64,000 bases of DNA, from the NCBI RefSeq assembly GCF_047675955.1, contig NC_132911.1:75301133-75365132 (forward strand), read 5' to 3'. Below are positions 24,976 to 35,097 of the stretch, piece by piece (within the stretch, counting starts at the first letter, position 1; each line of letters begins with the position of its first letter). The DNA comes from Chlorocebus sabaeus (taxonomy: Eukaryota; Chordata; Mammalia; Primates; Cercopithecidae). Made by a program: the position numbers and the translations under genes. A model generated the notes under the pieces. It made no database searches. It was given only the letters and a program-made list of their open reading frames with translations, and had not been told where the DNA came from.

Positions 24976-27534
24976 CTTTTTTATCATGCCCTTAACCTAA
25001 AACACTAAACTCTTCTACCAAAGTTGAAGATTTCCTCCATATAACCAGGCAGGTATCTAGGCAACAGCTGGCTCTGTCAGATAAAACCTGGTTGGCGATA
25101 CAGCCTGTGAAAGATATTGTTTCCTTGAGGGTTTTCAAACATTTCATTACAGTTGAATATTTCAAGTATTTTCCCTTTCCAGATAAAATTATGTTTTTTT
25201 TTTTATTGGGGAAAAAGCATATTGGAAAAATTTAAAATTCCTTTTTCATACATTTATGTATTGAGATTTCCATGGCAAATATGAAATAACAATGCTTTCT
25301 TCTATTACCTTTTATTAGTAGCAATGTTCAACACATTTTCCTAAATTTTGTAGTTATATGTATGACTGTATTTAGGGAACAATTTAGTCCTTAAAGGGTA
25401 TGGTTAAGTTACATAATATAGTTATAGTTGGTGAAGATTTAGAAATAGGAGGCTATCAATACACTACAAACTGGGTGTTATTAATAGCTTAAATGTGGCT
25501 GTTTATCATAGGATAACTTACTTTTGGTTTAAATTTTATGCGATAGTAATTATTATATATTGGATATTCAGAAGTAGCAACCATACACAATGTATGGGTA
25601 AATGTGATTGTTTTTAATCCATTTAATTTTGCTTCAGGAAAATGAAACTCCATAAAAGTAGTAAATATGCACATGGATATTACTTTTAGTCAGTGACTGA
25701 GCTCTTTGTTACATAATTATGTAGCATAAGCTATATCACATCAATTAGTGGTCACATTACATTCATCATACTTTCACTAATTTTCTTCATAATTATATGC
25801 ATCATTTATTTAATATTTCATTTGGTTATATAAATACAAATTAAATTTCAATATAAAAACATATAATATGATACATTTAACTATAATGTGGGCAAGTAAC
25901 TTGTATATAAATGTGACACACTTTACATAATATTCCTACTGTTTTGATTTTGTATAGTTCTTATATTCTGGATTTGTCAGTGTAATCTTTCATGGATTAG
26001 AAAAATAATTTCTTACTCTCTTATGTCTAAAATAATTTTTAAACAATTGGAAGCATGAATACAACAGCTAAATGTAAAATTTCAAACATTGTTTAATTCT
26101 CCAACCAACACCTCAAATTTTAGATTTTATAGAGCTTAGAAATAAATGTGGTTGCAAAAGTATTTACTGTTTGATATCATAGACTGAATTACCATAACAT
26201 TACATTTTATCTGACAATGCTGGAAATCTCCATTACAAGTTGTATTTTATTTTCTGCATATATACTTTAGTATATTGAATAACTGATACTTCTGGTCTGA
26301 GAAAGTCCAGTAGGTGGTAACATAATTCTATTTCTGCTGCATATATGAACAGATCCAATAGCAATCAACTGTTTCTTGACCTGGCTTCCCAAATATGGTA
26401 GATGACTAGCCCATGATTCCTTGCTGGTACTATACAAAATGAAATCCTAGGTGAGTTTGCAGTTTAAGCTGTAGCCTATGTTTGACAAAGTGTTCTTTTC
26501 TGAGGAATTCAGACTGGCATACTTTCAGCGGTTGGGGGGAAGTCTGTATTAAATTTTGGTCATTAGCAGCTTTTTAATTTTTTGTTTTCATCGGAATGGT
26601 GCTTTCATTTACATATTAGCAATATAAAGTTATGATTGTGTCTATGTGTTTTATTAGTTGATGATCTGGAAATGTATTATAAAGTCATGCAAAAAGTTGT
26701 GATTTTAAAAATTTTTTTCACATCTATCAAGCGCCTAAAAAATGAGGATGCTTTTTTATTTTTTTAAATAAAAAACCTAATAAGTAGAATAGTATTCTAT
26801 GGGTGATGACAAAACAGTTTTAAGAAAACTCCAATGGGTATAAAGATTTTATTTTAGAGCACAAAATTGGTTACAATCAGTGACTAGCATCAAAATAAAC
26901 AAACGATGCCTTCTTTGAATATATGAAATCAACATAACGGTTAAGTCTTAGCACCAAAGTCATGTATCTGCATAAAACATAACTGAAGCTCAGCTCTTTA
27001 GGTGTTAGACTGTCATGCATAGATTCTGAGGTAAGAATTTTTTTAAAGAATAAACTGTAAAGAAAGAGTTCTAGATAACATGAATCTTTTCCAAAAATCA
27101 TTTTAAAATATTAACACTGAAACATTATCTGGTTCATATCCAAGGAATTATTCACCGAAGACTTGCCATTCTAGAAATCATTTAGGATTCATCCTTCAGG
27201 CTTTCATTATTAAACTGATAATAGCTTGCACGTTTGCTTTTTCGCTTTCTACTTAAAGGGAAATGGCCATTCTAGTTTTTTATATCCCCCAGACCTGTTT
27301 CAGTCGTAGGTACGTTAGTTAGGAAATAAATTCTGAAAAGTAGTGGATTCCCTAAGTTTCAGGGCCTGAAAAAAGTTTAGGAAAAGTGTAAAAGATAACG
27401 TGTAACTACTCCCCAAAGATCTTAATTGGTAACTACTGTTGCAAGAGGACGCATGTGTGTTGACCGTGTCTCAGAGAAGTTATTCTCACACAGCTGTTTA
27501 TTCAGATAGCGTGGGGCGCGTTCATTTACATAAT

Positions 27535-27536
<2 letters not shown>
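24974..27536. other. AT-rich unique upstream region
   Basis: Long stretch without recognisable repeats. Such repeat-poor AT-rich DNA next to a developmental gene often holds conserved enhancers, but I can point only to motifs, such as the CTCF-like match at 26307-26320. The ORFs here are short and featureless. Confidence 0.45.
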
Positions 27537-27573
<37 letters not shown>

Positions 27574-27717
27574 CAGCAAGGTTGAGTCAGAGCAGTGATC
27601 CTTTCAATTGTTGCATTTAAACCAATAAGGTTAGGACAAGAGAATAGCTGTGGTTTGCGTTGCAAAAACCAAAAAAAAAAAAAAAAAAAAAAGAAGAAGA
27701 AGAAGAAGAAAAAAAAA
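27537..27717. repeat. Facing poly-T (34) and poly-A/(GAA)n tracts upstream of the CpG island
   Basis: T34 spans 27537-27570. A22, then about six GAA units and a further A run, spans 27671-27717. The 100 bp between contain TGAGTCA (AP-1 type, 27583-27589), CCAAT (27622-27626) and TGTGGTTT (RUNX type, 27649-27656). The position directly upstream of the GC-rich block fits a proximal promoter. Confidence 0.8.
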
Positions 27718-27719
27718 GC

Positions 27720-28130
27720 CCCGAGGCTCCATGGGCAGACCTACAAGGCTGCGCAAACAAATCGAGGGATGAGATTCTGCTGTTTCTTTGTCTAGGGTTC
27801 TCAGATGCTATCTGCGGCTGCTGTTTGGTGGGGAAGGAGCGCAGGGCGCAAAGCTGTTACCAAACAGAACGGTGGGAGCTGATGGCTCCGAGTTTGGGGC
27901 GAGGTAGAAACTCTCCAGTGCCACTTCCGACTTTAAGCCTTCCTGTTACCGTCCACTGTGGCGGGTTTCTTCCTGGGGAACGCGTTTTCGCTCAGTCGCT
28001 CGGCAGCCCGAGCCTGCGGCAGCGGCCAGGCGCCTGCCCCCTGCGCCAAGCTTTCCCCTGCAGAGGTGCTCCGCTCCCAGAAGCGCCGCGGCTGCACCAG
28101 AGCGCCTGAGAGCCCTCGCGCGTCCCAATC
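27720..28130 (+). promoter_or_regulatory. EYA1: CpG-island promoter of EYA1 (inferred)
   Basis: This is the most GC- and CpG-rich stretch of the window, set in AT-rich DNA. It has many CpGs around 27965-28125 (for example 'aacgcgttttcgctcagtcgctcgg' and 'gagccctcgcgcg') and no TATA box that I can see. It lies directly upstream of a leader ending in good splice donors, and 6.8 kb before the MEMQ coding exon. The transcription start cannot be placed from sequence. Overlapping ORFs on both strands here are by-products of GC content. Confidence 0.7.
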
Positions 28131-28222
28131 CAGGAGCAAAACTATGTCAGGAATGGAGGTTTGCTAACCCAGAAAATTCGAAGGAACACATTAAACTGGT
28201 GGATGCAGCAGATGTAAGCGCT
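27960..28222 (+). other. EYA1: EYA1 first exon, mostly 5' UTR, with tandem splice donors
   Basis: The start is not determinable. The end is one of two donors: GAT|GTAAGC after 28213, or GCT|GTAAGT after 28222. A short upstream ORF, MSGMEVC plus stop, lies at 28144-28167. A second ATG at 28203 reads ATG CAG CAG AT up to the first donor. Joined to 34970 this gives MQQMS followed by the normal MEMQ start in the same frame. Joined to 33373 it reads in frame into MLLFPQVA. If the second donor is used, the same ATG reads MQQM and stops. ATG contexts are weak (T at -3), so whether the extension is translated is open. The exon call rests on the CpG island, the donors and gene position. I have no transcript evidence. 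Confidence 0.55.
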
Positions 28223-31200
28223 GTAAGTACAAGCTGACTGTTTGAAAAATTGTAGTGACTGACAACAGCTGTCCTGTGGGCAAAGCCCAAGCTAACAGGA
28301 GCGCTTTTATTATTGTTTTGATTTGTTTTCAAAGAAAAACATTATGGCATGGGGAAAATTATGACACTTTGTACCTAGTACTTTATGAGCCACAGGGCTT
28401 CATCCTAGAAGTAGAATTCCCAACCTCCAAATTATGAGGGATTAGGATCATTAAGAGAGAATTACAAATTAATTGTTAACAATTACTTTTGTTATGCTCT
28501 AGATAAATAAATATAATGCAGGACCATATTCTTGTAGGGAGATGACTTCATATCTCTTTTCTGAATTGCTGCACAAATCTCAAATATATTTGTGTGATAT
28601 TGAATAAAGCGGTACATATATGTTCATTGCAATACATAAATAACTTTTCTTACACACTTTAATTTGATATGAAAAAATGAAGCATTTAACATTTGAAAGG
28701 ACAACAGATAACAACGTTAAATTGATAGCACTTTTTAAGGAAGAAAATCTTTTTGCTTCAATAAATGAATTTCCCAAACGTTATATTAAACAAACTTATC
28801 TTCAAAAGGTGATATAACAAATATTTACCCAATTAATATATTTTTGTCTTATTGACACTTTGTAAGGCTTGACTGGACCTTGAAGTTAAAAACAAGATCT
28901 GTAAACTTTTGAATTATTTAAAATATTTGCCATTCAAAATCAGTATATGAATTGTTAATGACTCATGGGTTTATATTTCTTGGGAGGAGTTTTTGAACAC
29001 ATTTAAGCATAGCATTTGCAAGAATTCAATAAATTCAGAGCTGTCATTGAATTTAGACAAACGTTTTTATGTTTTATTTCTTAAAATGGCAAGGGGTACA
29101 AAAAGTTGATAGTAAGCACATAATGTAGTTTTATAGGTTCGAGATTGTTTTTATAATGTGTCTTTCAAAGTAGGTTTTATTTTATGTTTGCGTGAGTCTT
29201 CCCCGCCCCCGCCAAGTCTGGGGTCTAAGGACATGCACACATGTATAGTCATGCTTTTGCATTATCAAATATTTGATATTTGACTTTCTCCATGCTTGAG
29301 TTCTCCCAAGGCCCAAAGTGTTCAGTAAGTGAGCAAGCAGTCATGGATTTTCAATCTTTGAACATTCTTTGCGGTGACAGACATAGAAGCCTAATTGAGC
29401 CACTGTTCAGTTTTAGAGGGCCAAATGGAAGTCCACTGCTGTGTGAGTTTCATAGACATGATAAATGATTTTCTCAGAAGAAAATTTCCATTTGTGAAAA
29501 TCGAATAAGAGTACATTGTAAAGAAGAAAAAGACTTGCAGCTAGAATAAAACCACTTGTTTAATCAAATATCAAAAGTATTTCATTCAACATTTTAAATA
29601 AATTGATATTGAAAACAATCCTTTAAAGCTATAGGTAGCATCCATGTGGTTTAAATACTTATTTGTTTTTTCATGCGGACTCTATTTTGTCATTTTCTTT
29701 AAACGACGCATTGCAAAAAGTAATGTAGTATACTACATTAAAATAATCAGCAGTAGTATTAAAGCATTTATTTTATGGAGTCTTTGATAAAGAAGGGAAT
29801 ACAGTGTTAACATTTAAAAAACATCTACATCTCCCTAGAACTTCATTTCAATTTTAGGTTTAGGGTTTTATTTTTAAAATTTAAGTTTTCATTACAACAC
29901 TGATGCCATAGTTGGAGATATCGATTGAAGAGAAATTTTAGCAAGAATATACCCTGCTTAAAACACAGATTTATGGCTAAGGAAATTTTTTTATATATAT
30001 AAAATACATTCTGATGAGAAAATTGCCATTGTCTTTCAAATTTGGAGTACTCAGGTTGATCTGTGGTTGGACAAAACTAGCTTGCCTGCCAACTCTATTT
30101 ATTTAGATAAGCTCAGTACTTTCACTTTGAAAATTTCTTTTCAGTTTGAAAAAAAAGTTTTAAATTATAGTCATTTTATAAAAATTGCTTCTAGCAAGCA
30201 AAAAAAAGCCTATGGAAAACCCATAATTTAGACAAGTACCTACATTTTATTTGCTCTGTGCTGCTGAGATTTAGAATCCCTTTCCATTTACAGTTTACTT
30301 TTCACAGAACATTATTAACTTTTTGGCTTCACGCATGATCTTCTGTCAGATGCTTTTGATTTGTAATTTAGCAAAGTATAATAAACAGTGCAAAAGTCAT
30401 GAATTTTGCTCTGCATCCTGAGCTCTGTGGTAGGGAAAATGTGATAAAATGTGTACCTTAAGTCTTGTTTGATGATCTCTCAAAGCAAGTTTGCCTTCTG
30501 GAAATAATTTCTGGGGTTGAAGAGCATGGTATTAACAGATTTAATGTGGCTATTCAATGGATTGGCGAAGTACTATGTGAGGTTTAACAAAATGAGAGAG
30601 ACAAATTGAACATCAACAAAAGTTACATCTGTGAAGAATTATAAATTTAATTAGAAAAAAGGCAAACTTAAAAGACCTCATTAACTAATCAGAAGTCAAA
30701 GTTACTAGTTTAGGATTCTTGAATTTGAATTCTAAGAAGTTCTGCTTGTTGCTATTTGTATTTTCACAACTCTGTCAATATGCGACTATGAGTATTCTAT
30801 ACAATGAGTTTTAAAAAGCATTAACGTGAAATAACTTGATTGTAATATAAGATAACCATTTGTTATGTTACGGGAAATATTTTTGCACTCATAGAAGTAT
30901 TTGAATTAAAAATACCAGATTAGGAGAAGACAAGAAACATACTAAGTTTATGGGTGTAAAGCAGAAAATGTGAACTTACTGAATACCTCACATCACTTTT
31001 CTACAAACAATAAAACAATATTTTTCTCTTTTGAATGGAAATATCCCTAATTATTTTCAAAACACATTGTGGTTTTAGACCTTTGCAACACAGAAACTTC
31101 CAGAGATATTATCAAACATGAGAGGAAATCAACAGCAATCAGAAATAGGTGTTCTTTTTAGATAAGTCATTATGAGACTATGTTTCCTTCTGCACTGTAA

Positions 31201-33060
31201 TCTTGTACTACACATAAAAAACTAAAAGCATGTGAAGTGTAGCATTTTGTAAACTGTAACTAATTTTGCTCACATCTGTGTCTAATTGTTGTCTGCATTC
31301 GCATTCTTGAGAGTAGATTTATTTTTCCTGGACCACGATGTGGATTCAGCTGACCAGCCTAAGTGAGGATTAGTTGTTTTAAAGTTATTTTGATTAAAGA
31401 GTCATTTTTAAATACAGTAACACACAACACATGGTTTAAATAATCCTTGAGACACAAAAGAATATATCTGAAGTATACTTAATGAAATGTAGTTCATGCG
31501 TATGGACTTTCAAAAGTTGTAGAGTATGAAAATACAGTAGAGTCTAGTTGAACCAGCGTAAAAGAAATGAGTTGTAGTGAAAATGCATTTTTTCAGTGAA
31601 ATGTGGTAGAATAATTCTTGTTTTGAAGTTCATTTTTTCTTTATTAACAGCAGTTTGACTTTGAAATTTAAATATGATTGGTTAAAGCACAAATATAAAT
31701 CTAACCAAACTTTCAAAGTATATACTGAAACTAAAATTATATTTCCAACATTGTACTTTCCAGCTAATGTTAAAATGGAAATGTACTTTAACATTTAACA
31801 GAAAGAATGCTTTAAATACCCTTTCACGTAATTAAGCCAGGAGAGTCCTTAAAACTAAGTTAGTTCTCACCTATAATTTATTCCAGGTGCATAAAAGTGG
31901 AGGAAAAAAAAGAAAAAAGAAATTTATCCTTGAGGTATATTGCTGGAGTTTCTAAAGGAAACCACTTAAACTTGTGTGAGAACATTAATTTTAACAAAAA
32001 TTGCAGAAGGCTGTTATCATGGAATGACACATCTGTAGGCATTGAAATTTAATTTGTATCTTAAGCATCCTTTAAAAATTGTTTTTCATCCTGCATGTAT
32101 TGTAGAAACATATACCTAGAAATTTTACGTAACATTATACCAAGACAGTTAGACTTTAAAGATGCTTTATTCTCACTGGAGAGGTAGTATTTCTTATTTC
32201 ATAAATCATAATTAAAAAATAACAGGACTTAACAGAAGACGTTTGGTTGGATAACTGTAATGCCATTTGAGATGCTTCAGTTCTCATCTTTGTTCTGTAA
32301 CCCTAATTGATGTCAGTTCAGGTTGAATGAAAATGCACATCAAAGATTTGGAATTCTGAGCCATTTCTAAACGTTTTTCAGAATGCTCTCCTACTGAGGC
32401 GTTAGCCTGAGCCTACAAGCCAGCAGTCTGGCCTTACCTGAGCTTTATCACCTGCTGGCAGTTTGAGCTGCTTCTGGAAGACAGGCAGTGACTGTCAAAG
32501 CCTGCACATTACTTAAGTTGTTCAGTGAAGTCCTGAAGTATAGATTCGTCTAGAAAAAAGAGAGACTAAAATGTAAGATGACTAGGATGGTGAACTGATT
32601 ATTAAACTTTCCATTTTCTTTCTCGGTTTAAAAGATGGAAAATCCACCAAAAATGCTAACTACATTTTCTAGTTTACTGGGCAGAACTGAATAAGAACTC
32701 ATTGAATTTTAAATTGGCGAGGGTAAATGAGCACATTGTTCAGCGGAGTGACTTTGGGTATGAAAACTTGCCTTTGCCATCTATAGTTAGTCCAGCATTG
32801 TCTGAAAGTTGCCCAGAAGCTGTTTTAGTGAATGTTAAATGACAAACAGTAAATGTAGGAGAAAACCATTATGATAAGGATAAGAAACTGTCAGGAGTCA
32901 AAGGGGTGGGCGGGAGCTCTATTTCAGCTGGTGATAACAGAAGATGAAAGATCTTCTGAGGATGCTGGAGGATTACTGCTTGAACTATTGCTGTTAAACA
33001 TGCTCATTTTGTCAATCGCTATTTTTTTTCCAAGCACCTTTTCCAAGCTGCCTGGGCAAG
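28223..33060 (+). other. EYA1: EYA1 5' intron, repeat-poor
   Basis: Almost 5 kb without any repeat I recognise, which is striking beside the repeat-dense flanks and suggests retained regulatory DNA. It contains a GC box-like CCCCGCCCCCGCC at 29201-29213, a 20-bp perfect palindrome at 29721-29740 and a 16-bp one at 29263-29278. The 62- and 68-codon ORFs at 29280 and 32871 lack domain features and are not called. Confidence 0.5.
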
Positions 33061-33372
33061 GCTGCTTTGCATGTTGATTGGGGGAGGGGTAATCCCGTTT
33101 GCAGCTGTCATAGGCCAGTGATGAATCACTATCACGTCATTTGGCTGCCTTCCCCCCCTGACAAGGGGAGGAGGAGGATAGACCTGCAGGAGGAAACAAC
33201 AGTTGAGACCTCAACTTAAAGACAATATGCCTTTCACTGCTGCAGTATCCTCCTTTTTCTCTTTTGGTTAAAAGAGAGCATTGTCGTTCTCAACCATGTG
33301 CTCTGTATAATTAAGAGCTGACACTGAAGCAGAGTAACAACAGCTTCTAATTTTTTTTACCCCTGATCACAG
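33061..33372 (+). promoter_or_regulatory. EYA1: Candidate second EYA1 promoter or enhancer, with splice acceptor
   Basis: A compact cluster of motifs precedes the MLLFPQVA exon: TAATCC (33090-33095, OTX/PITX type), CAGCTG (E-box, 33102-33107), TCACGTCA (CRE-like, 33132-33139), and TATAATTAAG beginning at 33306. It ends in a pyrimidine tract and CACAG at 33368-33372 that would serve as a 3' splice site. The block could therefore be an internal promoter whose transcript starts about 33335, or upstream intron, or both. The sequence does not decide. Confidence 0.4.
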
Positions 33373-33397
33373 GTGCAAACATCTCAAGCCAGTTCAG

Positions 33398-33422
33398 ATG
33401 TTGCTGTTTCCTCAAGTTGCAG
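33398..33422 (+). CDS. EYA1: EYA1 alternative N-terminal exon (MLLFPQVA)
   Basis: ATG at 33398 encodes MLLFPQVA plus one base, then a strong donor CAG|GTAAGG at 33423. Phase 1 matches the acceptor at 55402, giving MLLFPQVA-VKTEPMSS. This replaces the 41 residues of the MEMQ exon by 8 and makes the protein 33 residues shorter, which agrees with the known 559- versus 592-residue EYA1 isoforms as I recall them. Joined instead to 34970, the ATG opens a 15-codon frame that overlaps the MEMQ start and stops at 34990-34992. If spliced from upstream, the exon is probably 33373-33422 (50 nt), using the CACAG acceptor. It can then be read in frame from the ATG at 28203. The start context is weak (C at -3, T at +4). 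Confidence 0.75.
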
Positions 33423-34973
33423 GTAAGGATATTGTTGATATTTGACATATTTGGAGATTACCTTTCTGTGACCCGTATCTATTTTTGTCTAGTGTTTCTT
33501 AATTATTTCTATTAATAGCAACAGCCTCTGTTGGAAATTACTTAACAGTTTGTGTGTGTGCGCTTGTAAAACATTTTAAGTATGTAGAAAGGGAATAGGA
33601 ACCTCGGTTTGAAAATAATTATGGGCTATAGTTTCTAGTGTTAGGAAAACTGTGAATGTGTAATGAGAATCAGGAGAGAAAAATTGGATTTTAGACCATT
33701 TCTAGTTTGAATTCAGAATATTTGTGGAAGTCAAAGTTCACTTTAGAAGTAAAATGGTTCATGTTAAACTGTTTTAAAAACTGATACCCATAGTCAATGT
33801 AAGTGCAACCTCTAAATTAAAATGACTGTAGCTTTTATTGACCTGATAGGGTGAGGAGCAAATAGTATTAACTTTATATATGTAAACGTTAAACTTTCAT
33901 CTTTTTTCTTAGAAAAACATACAAAGTATAAAATAAATGGGCCCTAAACTTTTAAGAAATTGGCTGTAAGAAAATAATGGTATCTAAGTGTGTTTTTAGT
34001 GACTTTAAATAAATTCTCTCTTCACTAATAGGGGATTCAATATAAATGTATAGTTCTGAAATTGTGAACATGAGTAGTGGCTTTTGTACCCATTATAGAA
34101 TAAGTAACTGCAGAGTCTAAGAACTTTCAGGGGGCATTTAACTGGTTTTATATGGTAAAATTGCAAAATTATAGCACTGAAGTAGAATTGTTGTTATTTC
34201 CCAGAGTAAGTGACAGCTGAGGTATTCCGAGTGCTAATGCTTGCAGGGACCCACTGTATGTTGGCCTTATCCCTTTTCAATTGGGCACGCTGTATGTAAT
34301 CCACAAAGCAAACAAGTGAGCCGACATCATAATGTTTTAATGCTGCATTTGTTTCAAGGGAAACAGAGGAACAATTAAGTAGTTTGCCAGAGTAAACACA
34401 TGCATCAGGACTATCTCATTCCCTGTCACTAGACTATAGGTTTCAAGTGTTTTATTTGGTTTGGAGACCCATTAAATTACAATTGGGTGGTAAATTATAA
34501 GGGAGTACCTGGTGCTAATTTATTAGATGAAACAGATTCCCCAGAAAAGTGATCTATTTCTATTTTACTTCTTTACATAGTTGCCTTTTCTTTTAGAAAA
34601 GTAATGCCTTTGGTCCTTTTTAATATAAAAAGAAAAAGATGACTGTATTTTTTCTTTGAAAAGTATAATAGGTGTCATTGTCTCACATTAGACCTTGTGA
34701 CTTGATGAACTGTGTAAGAGAAAAAATGAAATTTTAAAAACTTCGTGTGACTGGCTGGATAGGTAAAGCAAGTGTCATCTTTTGATAGTACATATGATAA
34801 AGGGATGCCTGAAGTCAAAATGTGAGATGAATTATTTTGAGTCTAAGAAATAGATACAATGGGACTTTTGTGCGAGTGTGTTTCAAAGCAGGTGTCAAGT
34901 CATTAGCGCATTAAATAGTGGTGTTATGAATTTGGTACATCTGTCAAACGGAAGGCTTCTTGTCTTTAGGTCT

Positions 34974-35097
34974 ATGGAAATGCAGGATCTAACCAGCCCG
35001 CATAGCCGTCTGAGTGGTAGTAGTGAATCCCCCAGTGGCCCCAAACTCGATAACTCTCATATAAATAGTAATTCCATGACTCCCAATGGCACCGAAG
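34974..35097 (+). CDS. EYA1: EYA1 N-terminal coding exon (MEMQDLTSP...), exon 34970-35097
   Basis: Eyes absent homolog 1 is a nuclear co-activator for SIX-family homeoproteins and a HAD-type tyrosine phosphatase. It acts in ear, kidney and branchial arch development, and loss of function causes branchio-oto-renal syndrome. The acceptor CTTCTTGTCTTTAG ends at 34969. ATG at 34974 begins a frame of 41 codons, MEMQDLTSPHSRLSG to TPNGTE, followed by one base and the donor GAAG|GTGAGT at 35098. The residues match the EYA1 N-terminus as I know it, and the paralogue EYA4 has a closely similar MEMQDLASPH segment. This part belongs to the Ser/Thr/Pro-rich transactivation half, and no catalytic residue is here. 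The TCT codon before ATG keeps the frame open into the acceptor, so an upstream coding extension is possible. The start context is poor at -3 but G at +4. Confidence 0.95.

Noticed and set aside
27660..28167. Overlapping ORFs of 60-149 codons on both strands across the CpG island
   Set aside because: They arise from GC-rich DNA with few stops and from the poly-A/(GAA)n tract (K and E runs). They overlap each other in several frames and show no family motif.
32871..33077. 68-codon ORF just upstream of the candidate second promoter
   Set aside because: No recognisable domain or splice-supported link to EYA1. The region is better explained as regulatory DNA.
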